Of a stretch of 64,000 nt of DNA, positions 15,301 through 27,861 are shown in pieces. The position numbers were made by a program, and so were the translations under genes. Source of the stretch: Struthio camelus. Its lineage: Eukaryota; Chordata; Aves; Struthioniformes; Struthionidae. The notes beneath the pieces were generated by a model that searched no databases, was not told the DNA's origin, and was given only the letters and a program-made list of their open reading frames with translations. Location: positions 43,825,317-43,889,316 of the forward strand of contig NC_090981.1 of assembly GCF_040807025.1 (NCBI RefSeq). Reading direction: 5' to 3'. How positions within the stretch are numbered: position 1 is the first letter of the stretch; every line of letters starts with the position of its first letter.

Positions 15301-17043
15301 GATGCAGCTTGAACAACAGATCCAGCTTGGCAGATGTCCTGCCAAGGATATTTTGCATCAGAAACATGTTCCAGCCAGTGTAGCTGGAACAGGAAAGTAA
15401 TAAGATTCTCTAGAGTATCTTACCCTTGTATATTAGTAGCTTCCACTGTATCTTACAATTCTCTCCTTTTAGGACATCATTTTTTATAGTACAATACTCT
15501 ATTACGTTACTCCTCTCTCTAACAAATAAGGATTTTCTTTTTTGTCTGGGAATTATTGTACTATATCCACTGAATATTTAATCAAGCAGTTAAAAGGTGT
15601 TGTTTTTCAAAAAATTTTTCTGTATAAGAACTACTGGTTGATGTGTATGAATTAATTTCAGAGTTAATATGAGAATCAGTTAATTTACTCTGAGAATGTC
15701 ACTATCTTCTTTCTTACAATGTTTCTAAAACATAAGGAAAGATCTCTTACTCTTTAGTGAACTTGAACAAACATCAACATGTGCTCTTTTACAGTTTTTT
15801 TTTAATTTTGTTTTTTAATAGGCCGAAGGTGTCCTTGGGATGGAATCCAAGGTTTTCCAGGGTAAATTTGTCTTGCACAAAAATATCCTCAGTGTTACTG
15901 GGCAAAAGCATTTGCAATACTTTGCCATATATTATATTTCTCTGGGTCATATTTGTACACATTTTCCTAAAATAATTATTTCTCAGATATGCCAGAAATA
16001 AATGTTATGCTCAGCTTAAGATCTTCAGCATTCATTTATAACGTTGTGAGAGTTTTTTCCAACAAGTTTTTTCCTCCAATTAATTTAAGCATTTGATACA
16101 TAAAAGAGTTGATTTTGCTTCATTTCATCCAATCAATTCTTTTATTTCTGACGTTACAAAAATATAAAACTGTAACTTGTCCTGTAAAATATTTAAGTAA
16201 AACTTGAAACCCTTAATTGCTGACAACCTTTGAAGACATGTTGATTATTTTAACTGCGTATTATCTTGAACCTCTCACTCCCTGTCATACTACTACATGT
16301 GCTTTACAGTAATCAGCACTGCTGTTCTCCATTTCACTGTTAATGCAAAACAAAATGCTTTTTCTGAGCAAGGACATACTAGATACTCAGTACTGAAGAA
16401 CAAAATATATCAAAATAATATATCAACTAGGGCAAGTTTCTACAGAAGGAAAATTATTTTGCTTCACACATTCATTTCAATAGACTAGCAAGCATCTGGA
16501 AAACAGGTATTTCTTAGAAATGCAAGTGCCTTTTGGGATACTTGCTCAGAAGCATGCTGTACAGTCCGGATTGCTTTGCTAGTAGCATTTTCCTACTGTT
16601 TTCTACTAAGCGTTCTCGGTATTCTTGATTGTTCTTTTTGCAAAAGTTTCCCAACTAATAATATTAGCGAATTTTTGAATATCGTTTCTAGTATGTACAC
16701 CGCTTTAGAGCTTCCAGCGGTATTGCAGCTGTAGTCACAACAGTCTAAGGTATTAGAAGAGTGCAGTCTGCTATGATTTACATAGGAGGCTTGTGCATGA
16801 GACTGAAATTTCAGTCAGGTTGTCAGAAACATTTTGGGAGTGGAGAGTTGCATCAAAGCAACTTTGCCCATGTTGGAACTCCCTTACTCTATTGCTGTTG
16901 AGAGTAGGAGGGGCATCAGAGTCTGAATGGGAGAAGGACAGCTGAGAACAGCAGTGGCAAGCTGCCATGGCAGAAGTCCCTGTAGCTGCCCTAGGGGAAT
17001 TCGGGAATGGAAAGAACTCCCATAGACATGTACCATGGACAGA

Positions 17044-17075
17044 ATTTTGGATAGTCAGAAATGGCTATCCAAAAT
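17044..17075. repeat. 11-bp perfect hairpin, 10-nt loop
   Basis: ATTTTGGATAG at 17044-17054 is the reverse complement of 17065-17075. In intron 5. Confidence 0.93.
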
Positions 17076-20000
17076 GGCACAATGATACTACTCTAAGTCA
17101 TACCCAGCTTCTTTTCTGAAGTGATATTAAAGGAAAATTTAAATCTAATTTGAAAGGTACTTGTAGGAAAATAAAGTTTAGGAGCTACTCATCTAAAGAT
17201 ATGCTACAAGAAAGTTTTGCATGGAAAAGCCTTTTTGATGGCCTATTATCTTTTACTGTAGAAAACTGCAACAGAAAGGCCAAGACTGGCATGAATGGAA
17301 ATATCTGGGCATGGAGACACCAGCAGGACACATAGCGTGAAAAATTAGGTCATCAAGACTGCAGGACATCTAAGCACAGTTTCACAGGACATGGACATCA
17401 GGAGACCATGATGACTCTTGATTAATTGCCGAGGTGGGACAGAACACAGACATAGCTCCAAAAGGGTACAAAAAGTCATATCCAAAACCTTGACATGCCA
17501 CCAACTTACGAAGACAGATTGGAAACCTCTGCCCTAACGTTTGGCTGCTGGGCAGACTTCTTGGACATGCATGTTCTGGTCCTTGAGAGTGTGAGACTGT
17601 GAGATTGTGAGTGAAACCTGTTTCAATACAGTTATTTTAAATAAAATCACCTTTCTTTCCTGTAAGGGCTCTCATTGAGATTTGCTACATTGTTGATACA
17701 ATGTTGCAACAGTATTTTCTACAAAACCAGGTCAGCAGATTAATTTTGAAGGAGCCACAAGGAGTTCAAAGTCCATGTCAAAGAGCTTCTAAACACTGTG
17801 CAATTTTTAATCCAAGTTCAAACAATGAGAGCAAGAATATTGTATTTTCTGTTTCACACATTTTAGAAAAGAAACATATTATTAGCTGGGTTAGAAAGGA
17901 AGGCCAAAGAGAATTTTTTTTGTTTTGGTCAACAAAAAACATTTGCTTCTGAAGTTGAGTTGTTCATGCCATTTGCTCCTCACTGTTAGCTTTCTTCTGG
18001 TTCTTGTGCTAAAATTAAGTAGAGGTGTGAAATGAACAGTTGCAGGCACATGGATTTTTCAGCAGTTCTATTTACCACAAGAATATAATAGAATCAATGT
18101 CACATTAATATAATTCATAATTTGGACTACCAAATATCTTAAAATGAATATAGAAGCTTTATTTTGCTTAAAGATCTCAGAATTTATATTAAAGAGAATA
18201 CAAACACACACAACGCCTCTGAAAACTGATCAGTCGTTTATAGCCAGAGATCAGACAGATAATGGAATGAATTCAATACTCCTGGGACTTCTGAGTATAT
18301 TTGCATTATCTCACATATGATTTTGAATATCTAAATCAAGGTTCTAAATTTACATCCTTTTTTCCATTGCTTACCCACATATATAACAGGAGATTTAGGA
18401 TTAATCTATCATAAGGAGCATATGAATCTATTTTTATTAGACTGTGCTGAAAAAATAGAGTTGTAACATGATGACTGTACATTAATTTCCACTTTTCAAA
18501 GGAGGTAGAATATTAGCAAATTACATTTTCACTCATTATGAGCCACTTGGCCCTAGAAAAGCAATATATTTGAACTTTCCATCAAACGTCACCGAAAGGG
18601 CACTGTGCCTTTGTTGTTCGCTAATATTCAAGTGACCTTTTGAGTTATGATCATGAAATTTGGTACTTTCATTTCTCCTGATTACAAGTGAAAACCATGT
18701 GAAATTTGACATTTCTGGTGTAGGTCAGCCAAACAGCAATCTAGCAATTCACAAAAATTGACTTTTTTTTTTTCCTCTGAAAAAGTCACACTGCACACAG
18801 ACTCTCTAGTCTGACACAATTAAAAAAAAAAATCTGAGCTCAACTCTCTAGCTCTCACACTTGATCCTTGCGTAAACTGGTAAGATTCAGGTGTCAGGAG
18901 CATGCAGGGGATAAACAGCTGCACCTATCTTTCCCTATGTATAATTTTACCACTAAAGTAACCCCATCTGAGAAGACTGGTTCATGACAAGAATACCTCA
19001 CTGAAACTGAATCTGCAGCAGACAGGCATTCTGCTGGAAGCTAGAAGAAAAGTTAGTCTATGGTATAGGGGTATGCTGGGATCTTGCGGACGCTAAATTC
19101 TCCCACAATAACATCAACATGTGAAATATTTTACTCTCTCTGGCTGGACAGGAGACTCCATTCCTTTCTGGCAGTTAAGGACCCCCAGTTCATTTATATA
19201 CATCCGTATCTTCTTCCACTTGGAAAAGAGTCTTGCAATACACCTAGACACAAAGCCATGAGCTCTAACACTCTAACTAGCACAGAACTTTGCAGCCTAG
19301 CTCCTCAGAAACAGAGATAGCACCAAGCAAACAAGCTAGGCAGTATCTAAACATTATCTGAGCTAATAGGGTTTGGATATCCCAGTTAACACAGACAGTA
19401 ATAAGCGTACAGAATCAGAAAGAGCCCAGTAAGATTCATCAGCTTGGTCTCAGTGCCAACTGCACTGGAGCTGAGCTGTCTCCTATACAGCATTCTAGGC
19501 ATCTCCGCACTGCGCTCCTGAGCACTCCAGCTTCCTTAAACCAAGTCAGGTATAGTGTTGCCTCCAACCTCATAGGCTTTCTGAGAGCATGGGTACACTG
19601 GGCATTATGCTACAGACCTATCCAAATGGTTATACTTTGAGCCAGTGACAGGTCCTGTACTGAGCTAAACAAACTCTGTTGAATCAAAGCTGAATTCACA
19701 CTCAGCTAGTTTAACGTCTGCACAGACTTCTCATGTGTCCAATTCCAGAAGCACACTGCAGAGATACCAGTTTGGCTCTGTAGAAAGCAGGTCTGGGTCC
19801 ATAAAATTTACTACTTTGTACTCTATGGCGTGCAAAATCAGCTAATGTACTTCTGGATCATGGGGGACTCTTGAGGCAGTACATCATGTTTGAGCAATGC
19901 TGCGACTGTGCTGATAAACTCAAACTCAAGCTAATCCTATACGGAGATTTTGCATCTTTAACCAGTATTAATCTATAGCCTGGATAATTCTCTCATGGGT

Positions 20001-20143
20001 AACAAGGTTAACTGTGCTTATACCTTCCTTTTATTTAAGGAAAGGAACATTTACACTTTCCTCCCTATTCCAGCTCTGTTCTCTAGGCTCATTAAATTCT
20101 TTTCATACTAGAATTCCGACTCTGTCATTTGGCATGCAAGTTA

Positions 20144-20413
<270 letters not shown>

Positions 20414-23099
20414 TTATTTGTTAGAAAAAAGTAAAAAAAAAAGGTCTATCACCAACATTCATTCATCCATTTTTAAAATGTTCCCATAACATAGGAGTGA
20501 CATGCAAATGCTTGCATACTATTTTAGATATCCATATATGTTGCATATTCAGAGCACAAAAGTTATTTCTTACAAGAGTCTTCCAAATTCTTATAATGAA
20601 AAGTAATGATGCCTAGCAACACCACAAGCTGATGATTTAGAACAATAGTGTTAAGAGCAGCCCCTAAGGGTTGTAAACAAATCTGGACATACAAAGCTTT
20701 CAGAATCAAAGATCTTACAAATTTATTTCCAACTATTTCCCCAGGACCACATGAGGAGTTGCTGTCAGTGCCATCATTAGTACTCAAACCACACTGCCTT
20801 TCTATTTTCAAAAGCACTAAGTTACACTCAGAATGCAAAGTTGTAATTCCAGTGTCCAGACAACACATGCACTCAGTTCAGAACAATTTTTAGACAACGT
20901 GTGATTTGTGATGTCACATAAAATTGACAGTTTCTCATGCAAAAGGAGAAAGCTTGAATGAAATGAGTTATAGTTAAAACAATCTGCAAACACATTGGAT
21001 CTTTTATGTTTGGTGAGAACAACATATGAAATTGTTGCAATCAAGAGATTCAGAGTCATCAGTATGAAATACAGGCAACCAAATACAGCCCACCAATATT
21101 TCTCGCACAAGGAAGATGAGCAGCACTGCGATCTGAGAATTCAAACAGCAGTTGCCAGTGACAGATACCAGTTTTTACACTAAGAGCGGAGGGAGTTGTC
21201 AACATAAACAGTGTGCGTCAGGAATACTCAGGGACAAGAGCCTTCAGTAGCTTTTAACCTTTCGTGGCATTACAGTTTTATCTCCACTATACTGGAACAA
21301 AGTTTGGACATAATGTGGAATAAAATTCTAAGTGTTTAAAACATCTTTCTCTATCACAAGCTACTGCCTTTCTCTATCAGCTCAACACCGGCATGAGAGT
21401 TTGTTTAGCCCTGAATGAGACTATCAGCAATGAAGTAGCAAGGAAATTGCAGTAGCTGAGCGTCTTATTGAAGTATAGAGAGAGAAAAGCGTGCATTTCC
21501 TGGATTACAATCAAATCTTTATTATACTTAAATATTTTTATCCTGAGATTTGACAATATTTAGCTTAGTTGAAGACACATATACTCTGCCACTTTCATTA
21601 TGCAATGTTCCTGGGACAACCATTCCATCTAACAAATATCCTTTAAAGAACTGTGTGCAATATCAGCATTCAGATAACATACATCCAAGTCTTAAAAAAA
21701 AAAAAAAAAAGGGAAATTGAAAATGGGAAATTATGTTGTTTTGGTAACTTTCATCTGACATGTAAATGAAAGAATACCAGCATATGAAACAAGCTTCAAC
21801 CCACTCATTTTTACTTCTCATTTTCACATTGCTAGAACTTGCAATTTCCTTCTCCCTAAGGAGTTTGCATTTAAGTGACTCTTTCTGCTTGATTTCCTGA
21901 CTACATTATCAGGAAAGTTTTGAAGGAGGGCAAAGGATGATTTCTGTTTTGATTTCTAAGGTTTGTTTCCTTTCCAGGTAATCACAGCAGAGCAGATATG
22001 TCACTAGTCTTCTGACAGATTTCACCATTCAAATAAATCTAAAAACTTTGACAGTAATATATATAGAAGTGACACCATTTTTTCAAAGTTAAATCTATAT
22101 TACTTTTGTGTAGTCTTAAATATTATCTAGGACATCAAATAATATGTTAAAGAGGAGCAAGTTACATAATACTGAAAGATCATAATGGAATCTATATTGA
22201 TGAAATATTAAGCTAACTAGTAAATAATAAAAATGGAGGGAAGGAGAATACAGAAGAAAACAGTCTTTGTGTGAGAAATAGATTTGGGAGAGGCATGAAA
22301 ACTCCTAAACTGTAAAGTCTAGCTAAATAAAATAGGCTCAAAGGCCTGATCAAAGGCCTGTCAACTATACATCTCCAACACGAGCACTTCCTAGCGTATT
22401 TGCTACTGTTCTGCCTCTAAGCTCCACTCTTTGGAGCAAGACACTGGGCTAGAGCTGGTAGCTAACTAACCCTGCCCAGCCTTCCCACTAAAACTCTGTG
22501 CCTCTTACCACAAGCAGACATCTTGGACACCTCGATAGATGACTAAATTGCTGGAGACAGGAAACAATACCAGGTGTGCCAAATACTTCAGCAGTTTGAG
22601 TCGATCACAGTGTGCAGATGACTCATTTTGTCATCTTGCAAAGTAATTTACCCATCTTGCATGGGTAATTTAGTTTACTTTAGTGCTGATAATTCCAAAC
22701 AGTCTTTCCTAAGCCAAAGATACATTCAAGTTGTTTTTCTCTCTGAGAATGCTTTCATGTGAGGTTCTCTAGGTCTGTACTTTATCCTTCCTTCCATCCT
22801 TTTTTACTTCCATATAAGGTGTTAAGTGACCAGGGATCAGTGGCATCAGTGACCGTAATAGACAAAATCCCTTTTTAAAATCTCTACGTGGTCTACTATC
22901 ACCACGCATACAAGGAATAAGAAACTCATAATACCAGTTGTCTCATGATAAAACACAACAAATGCTGACAGAAGAGCTCCACAAACTGGCTTTATTAATG
23001 ACTTCAGTCCACAGAGGTACATAGAATTGGAGTTCTACTGTATCTAACTACTAGGATGTGCCCAGACAATTGGAGACAACATGGCTTGCTGCTGTGTGG

Positions 23100-23130
23100 G
23101 TGTGCACGCACGTGCGTGCGTGCACATATA
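23100..23130. repeat. 31-bp alternating purine-pyrimidine tract
   Basis: Strict alternation of purine and pyrimidine, mainly GTGC/GCAC units, nearly self-complementary over 23102-23125. It has the composition of sequences able to adopt Z-DNA. In intron 4. Confidence 0.9.
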
Positions 23131-23516
23131 CCTTTCACTTAAAATACAGCCGAGGAAGCATACTATGGATGCTAAAATTTGCATGGATTCAGAAAGAAAA
23201 AAAAGTGCAATATGAAAAATCATTGACGATATCTTTTCATTTAAGAACTACTTCTGCCTCAGGAATTTCTTCAGCCACAAATTGCTGGAGGCTACAAAAA
23301 TGCTGTGGTAAAAGACACCAATCACAAATTCTAAGATTCTTTCCTAGGTATCTGCTACCAGGTATTGCCTTAGGGAGGGGATACTTGGCTAGATGAATTT
23401 TCAGTTTGTAGCAGGAAAGATAGTCTCATGTTCTCCCAAATAGCTATTCCTTACTAATTCCTCACATCTTGAACCTGGAACAAACTCCAAAGACCATATG
23501 GAAAACCCCAGTGGTT

Positions 23517-23518
<2 letters not shown>

Positions 23519-23548
<30 letters not shown>
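23519..23548. repeat. (AC)15 microsatellite
   Basis: Thirty bases of uninterrupted AC dinucleotide in ARSB intron 4, likely to vary in length between individuals. Confidence 0.98.
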
Positions 23549-23550
<2 letters not shown>

Positions 23551-24757
23551 CTAACATCTACTTAGTTAAGACAGACATAGGATCATTGTTGCTTCATGTT
23601 CTACACTGACTCCATATCCAAGACTAAATCCACTTCAAAACAACTTTTCCCTCAATGATTTCTCATCCATTTTTGCAACTGTTTCTCTCCATGACTCATC
23701 CTAATACATAACCTCACCAGATAGTCTCTAAGGCTTTTGCAATAAAGTACCTGGAGCAAGTGGCCCTGATTTATAACATTTCTTCTTACTAAAGCTTGAG
23801 TCTTGCTACACAAGCCTCCCTCAAGAATGGTATGATGATTCGTTCCTTCCTGGAGACAAACATCAGATATGATTTTCATTAAAAATAACAGTGAAATAGT
23901 CTGCAAAAAGTAGCAAGCATATTTTTTTCCTATCTGGAAGAATCATTTTTTAATTACATCTATATAATTTAGACTTCAGTAGTACCCACAATGTGGTGTG
24001 TGTATTACAAAAATCATAAGACAAATTAGCTCTTGCCCCTAAAGAAAGGATGAAAGGGGAGAAAAATTAGGCTATAATTAGAAGCGATGTTGGTCGGCAT
24101 TAGCATTATTTCACTAACTTATTCAGATTTGTTTATTTTCTTAAATGGAAGCATCACACATTTCTAAAGAGCTTTTCTGCTGGCTTGGTTCAACTTGCTT
24201 TGGTAGATGTTTAGCTACCTTCCCCTCCCCCCTTGTTATTTTTATCACTCTTCTCATTCTGTATTGTTTTAAGGAGGGAATACCCAAGACGTTCTTTCTC
24301 ATTCTGATGGGATTTTCTTCTACAAGCCAAAATTTACCAGAATGAAAGAGAATACTGGGGAGAGACATCCTTGCTGACGCAGGAATAGTAGGACTGGACT
24401 GTAACAGAGTTTATATCAGGTATTACCACAACCACCAAAAACAAAACCCTCCCAAAAACATAAGAGACTTAAACAGTGTTAAATGGCAATACAAGGACAA
24501 ACACATTGAAAAGCAGACACTTCCTGGCTGCTTTAAAAGGTAGTTTTGATGAAAGCAACCCACCCTTGAATTAACATTAGCCTTGTTGACTGTGGAGAAA
24601 TTTGTAAAATGTAGCAATTACATTATAAACACTAATGATACACTGCACTGCTTTGGAAACAGGTGTGATTTCTGCTACGTAAGAGAAAGCTAAAATCTTG
24701 AAAAGAAAATGAAACACATTGCCAGTTTTGAGTATGAGAGAGAACTTGCAACTGTTT

Positions 24758-24779
24758 AAAAAACAAACAAACAAACAAA
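24758..24779. repeat. (AAAC)n short tandem repeat
   Basis: About five AAAC units in intron 4. Confidence 0.9.
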
Positions 24780-25369
24780 ATCTGCTATTATTTCTTTCTC
24801 TTAGGCTTGAAAGCAATGACTGTTAGAAAGGTCACATTTATCCTCTTCTCTAAAAGAGGACATTCCAGGGAGATCTGGAGTAACCATATAGTCACAAACG
24901 GAATAGTTTTTCTAAAGGACAGTTACTATTTCTGAAGGTCAAGAATTAGGCTGGAAAACAACCTAGGTTTTAGAGTCCATAGGTATAAAAGTCAGGCTTA
25001 TTTCTTTACTATTATTCTCTGTCAATTTCAATATCTCTTGTGAATAGCATTATTGTCTTCTGTGTTATCCTTCAGTATCCAAGGACTAGGAATCTGAGTG
25101 GCAAATTGTTTAAGAAAAAAAAAAAAAACCCTGCCATACCGAATAATTCCTTTTGAATTGATGTTAACAAAATTAGCAGGCCTAAAAGCCCAAAATGAAA
25201 CACAATGCCTCCAAACCCAGAACAACAATACATTTTACATTAGTTTCTCCATATGAATGTATCTATGGGATACACATCCTGATGAAATAGATTGATCTAA
25301 AGCTCCCAAGAAGAAATAACTTTTACCTCAGAAATATTCATACACAGTAGCCTAACCTCTTGAATAATT

Positions 25370-25411
25370 TTTAAAGTATTTGCAAATGTATTTAAAGTAT
25401 TTGCAAATGTG
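25370..25411. repeat. Tandem duplication, 21-bp unit, two copies
   Basis: TTTAAAGTATTTGCAAATGT occurs at 25370 and again at 25391; copies are nearly identical. In intron 4. Confidence 0.95.
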
Positions 25412-26225
25412 ATCCTCAGTAAATATACCACACATTAGTAGAGTAAAAATACTTTTTGGACCAAAAACTTCTGCCTTCCATTTAGAGGAAAGTACCTGCA
25501 AAATAACAAATATTCTTCTTCTAACACTAACAACTACCCAGATGTGCCTTCAAGGATCAGATAGTACCATTTCCACCTTCTTTCACTCTCATATACCCAT
25601 TTACACCTAATCACTTTCCCCCTATTCTTAGAGTATATACGGTGCCGTTCACACTAAGAAACTTTCATGAAGTGAGTTGAAATAACAACAAAAAATCCAT
25701 AGTACCTTCCTCCCAAAAAGATTTTAGATTCAAACACTACACGTTTCCCACACAGAAAACCAGATAATGCAATCTATGTTCAAACAATATGTTTACAACA
25801 GAAGCTGATGGTCTTTCAAACTACTGTGGATTTTTTGATAAAAATAATGAAAGGCAAGGATATGGGGATTTTTTTAAATCTTTAAAGGTAAGGAAAATAT
25901 TTGTGCCTTCACCTCTAAAAAATAATTAAAAAGTAAAACAAAGCTTGCACATCTTGGATATATGTTTAAAAAAGGCCAATGTTTTCTTCTAACATCTGCT
26001 TTTGTAATCAATATTCATTGTCATATACATGAGAAAGAATTTAATTTGTTAAATCTATAATTCGTAAATTAAAGATGGTTTGCAGGAGTTCTTAAAGGAA
26101 TCAAGAAAGAAAACTAACAGACAGGCAGTTTTGTTTCTCCCAGATTCTTCTCTGAAGAGCTGCCAGCTGCCAAACATCCTGACTAGTGCACTACACACAT
26201 GTAGTGATGTGGGATACAGAATCAC

Positions 26226-26265
26226 AGATACATGTAACTACTATAACTATAGATACATGTAACTA
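26226..26265. repeat. Short direct repeat, period 25
   Basis: AGATACATGTAACTA occurs at 26226 and 26251 with a 10-base spacer. In intron 4. Confidence 0.9.
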
Positions 26266-27809
26266 GTAAACAGCTTAACGGCTATAACCTCTTTGAAGAC
26301 AGTGCGATAATAAAAAACAGGAATAAAACAATTCCGTGAGCAATAACTAATGAAGCATTATGGAATCAAGTCTTGGGGTTGCCTCTTTTTTGCTGAATTA
26401 CACTGCAACTGCAGTAATAGTCTATTTCATCCAGACAGGTTATAAATACCCATAATTGTGCAGAAAACTTCAGCTGGGATTCATACCTTATTAGGCACCA
26501 GGGGGAAAAAAAAAAAAAAAAAAGTTGATTGGAGAATGAACCCTGACATATGCTCTTCCCAGGGTCATATGTATTTCTCTCCTTTGTTCAAGTCTTAGTA
26601 AGAACAGCTCAAAGCGATTATTGAACTCAGTGGTAATACTGCTAGCATCTCTTCCCTCTGTTTGACCACTCTTCTTGACTCACTCAGTGAAAATTGATCA
26701 ATGTGTTCAAAGGTTCCTGCTGGGAGAACAAGCCAAACAGAAACCACGCCTGTCATACTGCATAAAGCCAATTTTCTAAAAAACAAGCTTAAACTCCTCC
26801 AGGCATAACATAAAAATCAGTATTGCCTATGTTGTGGAATGAAACACTTAAATAAGGAGCTATAAAAATACCTTTGTGTTTTAATCTATGCATGGCGGGA
26901 GAAACACCCCAAGTGTGTTTAGAAACACAAGAGTTTCTAAAGAATGCTTCAGTACGGTATGATCAACACACTAACTTCCTTCACTTCGCGGACCGGTGGC
27001 CAGAGCGACTTTTCTGTGCCTTCTGCTATCTACACACAGTATCTTAGTGGCTATGCTAATGGTGTTGCCTCAAACGAACGTCCTAGAACTGAGGTACTAC
27101 TTTCTTTCCAAATAGACCAGAAATTTACCTACATTTTAAAGACTTCCCTCCCTAATTTCTCTCCAATTTTTATCTAGGTCTTAAGTAGATAAATTAAAAA
27201 TTGTAAATAATATTGAAAATAATTTTACCTTTTACATTATTCAAAGGTAACAGTCTGCTTTGTCATATGGCTACCTTTTACCTCTCCAGCAGGAGGGGTT
27301 TTGTTTCAACTATTGCTGGAGAGATTTTGTTTCAACTATAGTAAAGTAACATTTTTTTAAACAGCACCCTTTTTTGTCTCCCTTGTTGACTGCTCAGCTT
27401 GCTGCATTTTTCTTAAGGCCGTGACTGAGCTACACCCTGTGGCTCCTTCGACAAGCTTGGCAAATTGTTCTAGCCAGCCTTGAAGAGGGGTTCCTGAAAA
27501 TTCTCCAGGGGTGCATTGGATGCTGCTGTTTTAACAATTTTAACTCCAGTATTTCTTTTCAGTCTTTATATTTTCTTATTGCAAAGAATAAGCCACTTTA
27601 CAAGAAAATAAAAAAAGTCACCCTTACTGACTTCATTTAGTATGTATATTATTTTAGAAAGTGAGAACACCTCATAAAAGTATGCAGGGTTTACATAAGC
27701 TCTCCTTAAACTTCTATGTGTTCTAAGCCTTCCACACTCATAAAAGATAAAACCAGATGGTTTAATTTGTGATTGTATAACCCCAGTTACAATGGCAGAA
27801 TTGTAATCC

Positions 27810-27861
27810 TAAATATGCATTATAATAACCCTAGTTAAATATGCATTATAATAACCCTATA
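27810..27861. repeat. Tandem duplication, 26-bp unit, two copies
   Basis: Two adjacent copies starting at 27810 and 27836, sharing AAATATGCATTATAATAACC; divergence is limited to the last bases. In intron 4. Confidence 0.95.
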
